From Myxococcales bacterium (GTDB lineage: Bacteria > Myxococcota_A > Polyangia > Polyangiales > Polyangiaceae), in NCBI GenBank assembly GCA_023248785.1, contig JAHFDX010000015.1, positions 1 to 16,701 on the forward strand: a stretch of 16,701 nucleotides of DNA. The letters are read 5' to 3'. Each line of letters opens with the position of its first letter. Position 1 is the first letter of the stretch. Below the pieces are notes generated by a model, which saw nothing but the letters and a program-made list of their open reading frames with translations, was not told the origin of the DNA and did not search any database. Positions 7,468 to 13,617 of this stretch are shown in pieces. A program made the translations under genes and the position numbers.

Positions 7468-8910
7468 CTATTCGATACGGAAATAGACAAGCTGTCCGCC
7501 TGACGCGAGCGATTGCGCGGTCAGTGGAGTCGCGGCAGATGATGACGACGTTGTGGACGCCGGCGGCGGCGTTGTGATCCCACTCGCCGACGGGTCCGGT
7601 GGACGCATGTCGATCACTGCGTGCACACGAATGCGCGCCTCGTTCGGAGGTGGTCTTGGTGGCGGGGGCGGCCCGTCTGATGATGACGTTGGCGCTGGGA
7701 TGATCGTTTCGCCCTCTTTTTTCTTTGGTGTCCTCGCTGCTACACCGACCGCGTAGATGGAGAACACTTTGCTTTCTGTCGAGAGCGACTTGGCGAATTC
7801 GGAATCGGAAGTAAATGTAACTGGCTTGATTCCCATTCCTGTCAACATAGGTCCGAGCATCCCTTTGCCCTTCAGCGTATTGATGAACTCGCGCGGAGAC
7901 CCAAAAAGTGGGGCCCCCATGCTAAACGCCTTCGCCATCGAGACCGTGCTCACGAACGACGCCATCTGAGCCGGGTTTGTACAAAGCTCCGTGTTCGGCA
8001 CCGCGCCAGAGCACACGATCGACAGAATGGTCGCTGCATTCGCGGAGTTGACGTTGATGGCGCCCTGCCCCCACACCGTGAGGTTGCGCTTCTTCGGGTT
8101 CGTTGGATCAGGGTCGATAAAGGTGCCCCAAAAGCGATCGCTCATGCCGCGAACAAGGCGAAGCTCTTCGAGCGAGTCGAAGGGTGCGTTCTTGCGCTTG
8201 TAAGGTTTCTTGAGAAGCGCGTAGTACGTGTCTTCGATGCCGCCGCTTACACTTCCTTGCGCAGACATGTTGCAGTTGAAGGCTTGTTCGTCCATATCCG
8301 CCCAATCGAGAATGGCAGAGCAGATCGTGAACCTATCGTGCAAATCGCCATTTACGTCGCGCGCCTCGAACAGCGGGTTGTAATTGGGCGGTGCCATGTG
8401 AGCCATCAACTGTTGGGCAAGGCGCATGTGCGCGATCACGTTCGAGCCACCGCCATTGACGTTGATCTTGGAATCCTCGTCGACAATTTGTAACTCGAAT
8501 CGACCTGTTTTTAGACCAATGTTCTTGGCCCCCGTCATGTCGAGACTGGTTACGCGCGCGAAACCGTCCGCCGAATCACCGGAATTGAACGCGCCGAGCA
8601 GGAGGTCCGCATACTCCCAAATCGGGAGTTGGGGAGGCGTGCGCTTCATCATGATGAAGATGGGTGCAAGGCCTTTGCGCATCGTTGGCTCGGTCGAAAG
8701 AATGAGCCGCCCGAGATTGAGCGCACTACGCGCATTGTATTCGGCCTGCACGCTGTCGCGCGAAGAGAGGGCAGCCGCGAACTCGGCGCCGGTCTCTTCC
8801 TGAAACTCCGCAAACATGGTCGCCATCATCGTGATGGCACCAATCACCAAAACGAGCGCAACACCGCGCTCACGTGCACGGGCCTTTCGTCGCCGCGCGC
8901 GAGACGTCAT
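7468..8910 (-). CDS. gspK: Minor pseudopilin GspK
   Basis: 480 residues, longer than most GspK proteins. The prepilin leader is basic (RARRRKARARERG) with cleavage after Gly16, followed by VALVLVIGAITMMATM. Position +5 of the mature protein is Leu rather than Glu, the known peculiarity of GspK at the pseudopilus tip. Family features seen are IVDEDSKINVN (142-152), LDWADMDEQ (201-209), FDSLEELRLVRGMS (244-257) and INVNSANAATILSIV (285-299). Cysteine pairs near 197/213 and 300/310 could stabilise the periplasmic domain. Residues 404-470 are Pro/Ser/Thr-rich low complexity not usual for the family. GspK caps the pseudopilus with GspI and GspJ. ATG overlaps the gspJ stop as ATGA. Confidence 0.93.
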   Translation of the reverse strand: MTSRARRRKARARERGVALVLVIGAITMMATMFAEFQEETGAEFAAALSSRDSVQAEYNARSALNLGRLILSTEPTMRKGLAPIFIMMKRTPPQLPIWEYADLLLGAFNSGDSADGFARVTSLDMTGAKNIGLKTGRFELQIVDEDSKINVNGGGSNVIAHMRLAQQLMAHMAPPNYNPLFEARDVNGDLHDRFTICSAILDWADMDEQAFNCNMSAQGSVSGGIEDTYYALLKKPYKRKNAPFDSLEELRLVRGMSDRFWGTFIDPDPTNPKKRNLTVWGQGAINVNSANAATILSIVCSGAVPNTELCTNPAQMASFVSTVSMAKAFSMGAPLFGSPREFINTLKGKGMLGPMLTGMGIKPVTFTSDSEFAKSLSTESKVFSIYAVGVAARTPKKKEGETIIPAPTSSSDGPPPPPRPPPNEARIRVHAVIDMRPPDPSASGITTPPPASTTSSSSAATPLTAQSLASGGQLVYFRIE

Positions 8911-9704
8911 CGCGGCACCCCGAAGCTCAAGGGTTGCTGGAGCGGAAGCATGAACTTCGTGGTGAGGCGGACACGTTTCGAGGGTGGTCGCTCCTTCAGC
9001 ACGAGCGTGACGCGCACTTCAAGCGGGATGCGCCCAAAGTGCATGTTGGTCATCGACGAGTCCCACGTGTCCGTCCATTGCTGATTTGCCGGATCGAAGA
9101 AGGAAAGATGAAATTCCTCGACGTCTTCGGCGATCACCTGAACAATGCCGCCCTTGGCGATGTCAGTATCGATGGGCGTTTGCTCGCGCCTCACCAAATC
9201 AAATTTGTCGTCAGGAGATTTCGGGTCCCGCACGACGAAGTAACCAATCTCGGCTTGGTCCGATTCCTTGGCATCGGTGTCTACGCGACGATGTGCAAAC
9301 GCCGTAAAATCGACGCGGGAAGTCGTGCTGCTGCCCTTCGCCATGAACCCGGTCATGCGTGTCCACTGCACTTGATTCGGAGGCTGATGGAGCGAGAGAA
9401 ACGCGCCTTGCATTTCTCGCGTCACGCGATCGAGCGCAGCACGGGCTTGGCGCGTGCGCTCGCTTCGTGCGGCTTCCGACTTTCGGCTGCGACTCAAGCC
9501 TTCGAAGACGCCGTAGATGAGCATCGACATCATGGCGAGGATGGTAAGCGAAAGGAGCACCTCGAAGAGCGTGACTCCGCGATCGAGCACGCGGTGGCTC
9601 CCCCCACCTTTGATTCTTCCCACACCAGTTACAACACCTAAGACCTCGCCCCCTCCCCCTACGGGGGAGGAACCAAAGGTGGGGGACTCTTCCGCGACGC
9701 TCAT
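8907..9704 (-). CDS. gspJ: Minor pseudopilin GspJ with repeat-derived leader
   Basis: Prepilin motif RG|VTLFEVLLSLTILAMMSMLIYGVF, with Glu at mature position +5, then a periplasmic pseudopilin domain with DRVTREMQGAFLSL, DDKFDLVRREQTPID and a C-terminal EVRVTLVLKE strand. GspJ joins GspI and GspK at the pseudopilus tip. From the ATG at 9704 (TAATG overlap with the gspI stop) the leader would be 43 residues, most of it translated from an 85-bp inverted repeat. An in-frame GTG at 9590, preceded by GGAG at seven bases spacing, gives a five-residue leader (MLDRG), closer to normal pseudopilins, and a 227-residue protein. Both starts remain possible; the longer one is listed because it is directly coupled to gspI. 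Confidence 0.9.
   Translation of the reverse strand: MSVAEESPTFGSSPVGGGGEVLGVVTGVGRIKGGGSHRVLDRGVTLFEVLLSLTILAMMSMLIYGVFEGLSRSRKSEAARSERTRQARAALDRVTREMQGAFLSLHQPPNQVQWTRMTGFMAKGSSTTSRVDFTAFAHRRVDTDAKESDQAEIGYFVVRDPKSPDDKFDLVRREQTPIDTDIAKGGIVQVIAEDVEEFHLSFFDPANQQWTDTWDSSMTNMHFGRIPLEVRVTLVLKERPPSKRVRLTTKFMLPLQQPLSFGVPR
9588..9601 (-). promoter_or_regulatory. Alternative gspJ start with Shine-Dalgarno sequence
   Basis: On the minus strand GGAG (complement of 9598-9601) is followed seven bases later by an in-frame GTG (9588-9590) that would give gspJ a short leader. The Shine-Dalgarno G-run abuts and shares one base with the end of the inverted-repeat stem (9601-9621/9665-9685), so stem formation could hinder access. 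Spacing and sequence support the site; its use is inferred. Confidence 0.45.
9601..9685. repeat. 85-bp inverted-repeat element (MITE/REP-like) between gspI and gspJ
   Basis: Terminal arms 9601-9621 and 9665-9685 are complementary at 19 of 21 positions (CCCCCACCTTTG[A/G]TTC[T/C]TCCC). An inner perfect hairpin pairs CCTCCCCC (9652-9659) with GGGGGAGG (9663-9670) around a TAC loop. The right outer arm and the inner stem use the same bases, so the two structures exclude each other. Composition (C-runs then G-runs) is unlike the flanking pseudopilin coding sequence. No second copy is seen in this window, no transposase is present and no clear target duplication is visible, so a mobile origin is inferred from structure only. 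Confidence 0.7.
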
Positions 9705-10459
9705 TACTGCTTCCCCGTTGAAGCGGCGCCGGTCCCGGGCAACGTCAGTCCTGGGATCGACGGCATCGTCGGAGCTCCGATGATCCCTCCGTCGGCCGAG
9801 AATTGAACCTCGCCGCCCATCCCCGTTCGCCTTGGGTCGGCGAGGTACTGCTCAAGAACAAACGTTCTCGGCTCTTCACCATCGTTCCACTTCACCGTGA
9901 CACCCACGCGACGAATGCTGTTCTCAAGAACGGGTTTCAACGTCGGATACACGAGCGTGAATGCCATCGACATGATGCCGTCCGCGCCCGCAGTGCCGAA
10001 CTGACCTGCAACGCCTTGCCCAAGGCTCTGGAGCCCGCCATCGAAATTCGTTGGCAGCGGCGCGGAGCCTCCGTCTGCGAGGCTATCCGCTGTTCCCGTG
10101 ATGGCCGAAAGCGCACTCGAACCTGTCCCACCATCTGCGCTAAGGCCCGACCCGGGATTTGGTAACACGATGCGTTCTATTTTCCATTCGCAGGAAAACC
10201 CGGGCGAATCGTCGTCTTGGCAGCACTGGTCACTCGAGTCGGTCTCGTCGGTTTCTGTGTAACCGTACTTGAGCAATTTCTCTTCGATTTCCGTCATGCG
10301 GCAACGACCGAGCGTGGTCGCCTTGCTCATCTTGGCAGCGCTGCTATTGGCCGCGGCAAGTCCCGCTTGCCCAGTCAAGATGAGGGTCATGGCAAGACTC
10401 AAGATGCCAACGGCCACCGTGACCTCGAGAAGAGAAAATCCGCGGCTTCGATGTTTCAT
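9704..10459 (-). CDS. gspI: Minor pseudopilin GspI, enlarged
   Basis: 251 residues, about twice the usual GspI. The short leader MKHRSRG ends at Gly7; the mature protein begins FSLLEVTVAVGILSLAMTLIL with Glu at +5. The pseudopilin core is split. After KATTLGRCRMTEIEEKL and a cysteine cluster (Cys53, 79, 80 and 90) comes a Gly/Ser/Ala-rich stretch at about 103-160, then core strands resume with MSMAFTLVYP and RRVGVTVKWNDGEEPRTFVLEQYLAD. The last 35 residues are Gly/Pro-rich. GspI nucleates the tip complex with GspJ and GspK. The ATG at 10459 overlaps the gspH stop as ATGA; the TAA shares one base with the gspJ ATG. Confidence 0.92.
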   Translation of the reverse strand: MKHRSRGFSLLEVTVAVGILSLAMTLILTGQAGLAAANSSAAKMSKATTLGRCRMTEIEEKLLKYGYTETDETDSSDQCCQDDDSPGFSCEWKIERIVLPNPGSGLSADGGTGSSALSAITGTADSLADGGSAPLPTNFDGGLQSLGQGVAGQFGTAGADGIMSMAFTLVYPTLKPVLENSIRRVGVTVKWNDGEEPRTFVLEQYLADPRRTGMGGEVQFSADGGIIGAPTMPSIPGLTLPGTGAASTGKQ

Positions 10460-11322
10460 CGGCCTGGATCCTCGCGTTCAGAAGCAGCCTCGTCGTTCTC
10501 TGGCAGTTTCAACTCCTGGGCGCCTGACTTTACTGTCGCCTTTCCCGTCAGCGGCGCGGTCTCGATCGTGAGAACCGCACCGTCGCTCACCTCACCGGCT
10601 TTTCCAATTTGGAGTTGAATCGATGCTTGTTCGGTTTGCCCACCAGGCCAGAAGTAAAGAACCGCGCGGCCGCTTGTGCGCGGCACGTCATCATGCGCGG
10701 TCTGCACGCTCTTGAAACGAATGCCCGACAGAAGCGCGACCCTTCCACTCTCCTCATCTTTCTTCGCATTCGAATCGTCCAGCACGAATGTAAAGCGCGC
10801 CGGCAAAAACATTGGTTTGGCGACAGGTGGCGGCATCGTGAGGCGCTCGCCTTCAGATTGCGCCGTTTTTTCCGCCTCAAGAGCAGCCTGGGATGCGCCA
10901 CTCGGATCGATGGCTTTCGTTTGCACGAGCACGGGGCTCTCGCTCTCCTCAAGCCAGTACGTGCCGTTGTCCAAATCAAAAACGATACGCGATGTCTTCG
11001 AACGCGCCGTGGCGTGGAAGTACGAAACACGAATGGCGCCGGTCAGCGTGGTCGTCGATCGACCGAGCTTCGCCGACGCGGTCCCACTCATGCCAGAAAT
11101 GAGGGTGGCCGTAATGAGGCCGATCAGCGCAATGACGACAAGCAGCTCCACGAGCGTGACCCCGCGTCGTCGAAGCCTGGTGTTTTTCGCCGAGCCCTTC
11201 GCACTGGCGTCGTCGAGCTCGCTCAAAATACGGGAGTATTCCTCGCTCGCCCTCCTAGCCATCGCTCGGTCTTGGCGAAAACCACTCAGGCTTCGCGAGT
11301 GACACCAGCTAGCTAGGCTCAC
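10456..11322 (-). CDS. gspH: Minor pseudopilin GspH, long leader
   Basis: Prepilin motif RLRRRG|VTLVELLVVIALIGLITATLI with Glu at +5 of the mature protein. The periplasmic part has strands such as SRIVFDLDNGTYWLEES and PARFTFVLDD, separated by an Ala/Glu-rich stretch (about 140-165), and a C-terminal AVLTIETAPLTGKATV typical of the GspH family. The start at the GTG 11322 has GAGG seven bases upstream, overlapping the gspG stop, and gives a 54-residue leader. ATG at 11262 would give a 34-residue leader but has a poor Shine-Dalgarno sequence. Either is long for a prepilin. Total length 288 residues against roughly 150-200 in better-known GspH. Minor pseudopilin linking the tip to the GspG shaft. 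Confidence 0.88.
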   Translation of the reverse strand: MSLASWCHSRSLSGFRQDRAMARRASEEYSRILSELDDASAKGSAKNTRLRRRGVTLVELLVVIALIGLITATLISGMSGTASAKLGRSTTTLTGAIRVSYFHATARSKTSRIVFDLDNGTYWLEESESPVLVQTKAIDPSGASQAALEAEKTAQSEGERLTMPPPVAKPMFLPARFTFVLDDSNAKKDEESGRVALLSGIRFKSVQTAHDDVPRTSGRAVLYFWPGGQTEQASIQLQIGKAGEVSDGAVLTIETAPLTGKATVKSGAQELKLPENDEAASEREDPGR

Positions 11323-11331
11323 AACTTCACC

Positions 11332-11742
11332 TCACTTCTTCGCCGCGGGGTAGCGGATGTCGTCGGATGGGTCGGCCTTGTCCTTGCCGGGCGAGGTCAC
11401 GACGTAGTCGCCATCGGCGCAGACGATTTTCCATGAATTGCCCCATGGATCCTTGGGCTCTTGGTCGGCTTTGAGGAGCTTCGCCTTTTTGAGTTCGTCG
11501 ATCGTCGGGCACTCGCCATCGGGGTTTTGCATTTTCCAGATGCCGATCTGACCGTGAATTCGCTGCGCATCGCCTTGCGCGAGGTCGTGCTGCGCTTTGG
11601 CGGCGTTTTGGGCCACGAAGTAGCCAATCGTGCCGAGCAGCAACCCAAGAATGGTGATGACGATGATGATCTCGACGAGGTTTAGGCCTCGGGCCGAAGC
11701 TCGAAAGCGCCTGCGCCCTCGGAACAACTTGGGATTATTCAT
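11332..11742 (-). CDS. gspG: Major pseudopilin GspG
   Basis: 136 residues, standard size. The leader is basic (MNNPKLFRGRRRFRASARG); cleavage after Gly19 gives LNLVEIIIVITILGLLLGTIGYF with Glu at +5. The C-terminal T2SSG domain shows CPTIDELKKAKLL (78-90), the DPWGNSWK motif at 98-105 and GDYVVTSPGKDKADPSDDI at 111-129, whose aspartates fit the calcium site of GspG. Cys78 and Cys108 probably form a disulfide, not universal in GspG. GspG polymerises into the pseudopilus shaft. ATG at 11742 has AGGAG six bases upstream, the strongest ribosome site among the pseudopilins, matching the need for a highly made subunit. A GspG-like gene ends 37 bases upstream. Confidence 0.95.
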   Translation of the reverse strand: MNNPKLFRGRRRFRASARGLNLVEIIIVITILGLLLGTIGYFVAQNAAKAQHDLAQGDAQRIHGQIGIWKMQNPDGECPTIDELKKAKLLKADQEPKDPWGNSWKIVCADGDYVVTSPGKDKADPSDDIRYPAAKK

Positions 11743-11779
11743 GAACCTCTCCTGCTTTTGTAACCATTCTTGTCCATTA

Positions 11780-12193
11780 TTATTCGATTCGATCGAGCCC
11801 GTATGGAAGCCCGTCGGGACCGTCGCTTAACACGTCGAACGATTGCGGGTCGCGCCTTCCCGGACACACCAGGCGCAGGGGCCGTCCCCACGCGTCGAGA
11901 GGGACACGGCGTGCGTACCCTTCCGCAACCACATCCGCCCAAACGCGTGGACACTCGCTCGTATGATCCGCTCGATATGCGAACAGTGCTCGCGTCGCCG
12001 TTGCAATCGAAGCACGTGTCGACCTCACCTTAGCTGCGTACTCTTCGCGCCGACGGAGAAACACAATGGTCATAACGACAGCAACGGCGATGAGCACCTG
12101 ACGAATGCGCGTTCGGGCAAGCGCACCCACAAAGCCCTTCTTCCGCTCCCAAGGCAGATACACACCTGGTTCGCGACGACGACGGAAAATCAT
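11780..12193 (-). CDS. GspG-like protein lacking the prepilin processing motif
   Basis: 137 residues, directly between gspF (ATGA overlap) and gspG. The C-terminal half parallels GspG: SECPRVWADVVAEGYARRV, DAWGRPLRLVC (the DPWGN position) and DVLSDGPDGLPYGLDRI. It also has two cysteines (81 and 110) spaced as in its neighbour. The N-terminus differs. The hydrophobic stretch VLIAVAVVMTIVFL (33-46) is preceded by RTRIRQ rather than G|FxxxE; KKG|F at 20-21 could be a cleavage remnant, but position +5 is Leu and three arginines interrupt the helix. It may be an uncleaved, membrane-anchored GspG paralogue acting in the inner membrane, or a decaying duplicate. The intact frame and start overlap argue that it is expressed. 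Confidence 0.8.
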   Translation of the reverse strand: MIFRRRREPGVYLPWERKKGFVGALARTRIRQVLIAVAVVMTIVFLRRREEYAAKVRSTRASIATATRALFAYRADHTSECPRVWADVVAEGYARRVPLDAWGRPLRLVCPGRRDPQSFDVLSDGPDGLPYGLDRIE

Positions 12194-13614
12194 GGCGCCG
12201 GCATGTCTCCGAGCGCATTCATGTTCACGAGCGGCATCAAGATCGCAAACGCGATAAACCCAATCACACCGCCCATCAGCACCATCATCAGAGGCTCAAG
12301 CAAGCTCGTCATGGCCGCCACTCGATTTTCGATTTGCGAATCGTAGGCCTTCGCTGCGTTCTCGAGCATGGTCTCAAGCTGTCCGCTCTTTTCGCCGACG
12401 GCAACCATGTGTGTAACCATCGGTGGAAACTCTTTGCTGCGCTTCAGCGGCGTTGCAATCGATTCGCCTTCGCGAATTTCTGACGCTGCCTCTTCGATGA
12501 TTTTTTGAAGGCGCGCATTGCCAAGAACAGCCTTCACAATGTTCATGGCGTTCAGAAGCGGAACACCGCTCTTGAGCAACGTCGAGAGCGTGCGGGCAAA
12601 TCGAGAAACCGCAATCATTCGAAATAGATCGCCGAAAATAGGTAACTTGAGAAGTAACGAATCTTTCCACAGTTGACCCTCGGGTTTCTCAAGGAAGCGC
12701 ACGAAAAACGACAACAAAAAGCCGAGCACAAGGCCGATTCCGATGCCGCCAACGTACTTGAGGGCACTCTCCACATAAAACGCGAGGCCAAGGGCTATGA
12801 CCACAAGGAACGCCGACGCAATGAGCCACTCCGCACCGTGGACTTCCCCCGGTTTGCTGATTTTGGGCGCACTGCGCCGAACGACGAGCGTGCGTCGAAT
12901 CAAGTTGAAAAGGACGGTCGCTAAGATCGCCCCCAGCATGTACGCAGACCCTACGATCTTCGACACCGTGATGAGCGCCTGCGTATACCAAGGAAGCGCC
13001 TTGTCGAGGTTCGCGTAGATCTCCGTCATCTTCGGGACGACCGTCGTCATCATCACTCCGACAAGCACCGTGCTGATGATCATCATGAGCGCCGGGTAGG
13101 CCATGGCGGACCCAACCTTGCCCTTCAGCTTCGACTGGCTCTCCAAAAAATCAGCCAATCGATCGAGCACTTGTTCAAGCGTGCCCGACGCTTCTGCGGC
13201 GGCAGCCATGTTCACGTACAGCGGAGGAAACAACTTCGGGTGCGCTTCGAGCGCTTTCGCAAAGGCGGTCCCCTCGTTCAGGTTGTCGCGAATCTGGGTG
13301 AGCGCATGACGCAGATCGGGTTTGTCGACTTGCTCGATCATGGAACCCACCGCCTCGACCAACGGAATGCCTGCCATCACGAGCGTGGCGAGCTGCCGCG
13401 TCATCATCGCGACGTCGTCAGGTTTGGCATTGCGAAACAGCGTCGAGGTGAACTTCGATTCGTCGCCCGAGGCTTTACCTTCCAGAGCTTGCGTGAGAAG
13501 CACGCCATCCCGCTTCAAGACGGAGCGCAGCACCTTAACATTGTCGGCGTCGCGAATACCCTTCGTCCGCTTGCCCGACGCAACGAAGATGCCGTGGTAT
13601 TCGAAGACCGCCAT
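12190..13614 (-). CDS. gspF: Type II secretion inner-membrane platform protein GspF, enlarged
   Basis: 474 residues against about 400 in typical GspF. N-terminal FEYHGIFVASGKRTKGIRDAD and two T2SSF domains: first about 68-192 (FTSTLF…MMTRQLATLVMAGIPLVEA, then SAMAYPALMMI), second about 333-458 (SRFARTLSTLLKSGVPLLNAM, then VAVGEKSGQLETML). Membrane helices are predicted at about 171-195, 221-240 and 440-465 as usual. Two additional hydrophobic segments lie at about 262-281 and 288-306 inside an insert between the domains. GspF connects the GspE ATPase to pseudopilus assembly. ATG at 13614 lies three bases after the gspE stop, with GAGGG eight bases upstream in the gspE end. Confidence 0.95.
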   Translation of the reverse strand: MAVFEYHGIFVASGKRTKGIRDADNVKVLRSVLKRDGVLLTQALEGKASGDESKFTSTLFRNAKPDDVAMMTRQLATLVMAGIPLVEAVGSMIEQVDKPDLRHALTQIRDNLNEGTAFAKALEAHPKLFPPLYVNMAAAAEASGTLEQVLDRLADFLESQSKLKGKVGSAMAYPALMMIISTVLVGVMMTTVVPKMTEIYANLDKALPWYTQALITVSKIVGSAYMLGAILATVLFNLIRRTLVVRRSAPKISKPGEVHGAEWLIASAFLVVIALGLAFYVESALKYVGGIGIGLVLGFLLSFFVRFLEKPEGQLWKDSLLLKLPIFGDLFRMIAVSRFARTLSTLLKSGVPLLNAMNIVKAVLGNARLQKIIEEAASEIREGESIATPLKRSKEFPPMVTHMVAVGEKSGQLETMLENAAKAYDSQIENRVAAMTSLLEPLMMVLMGGVIGFIAFAILMPLVNMNALGDMPAP

Positions 13615-13617
13615 GGC

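Noticed and set aside
7553..7756. Gly-rich plus-strand frame near the gspK 3' end
   Set aside because: It is the complement of the Pro/Ser/Thr-rich tail of GspK; simple codon bias explains it.
9652..9670. GC-rich hairpin as a rho-independent terminator within the operon
   Set aside because: No U-tract follows on the minus strand, and gspJ to gspN need to be transcribed from the same unit.
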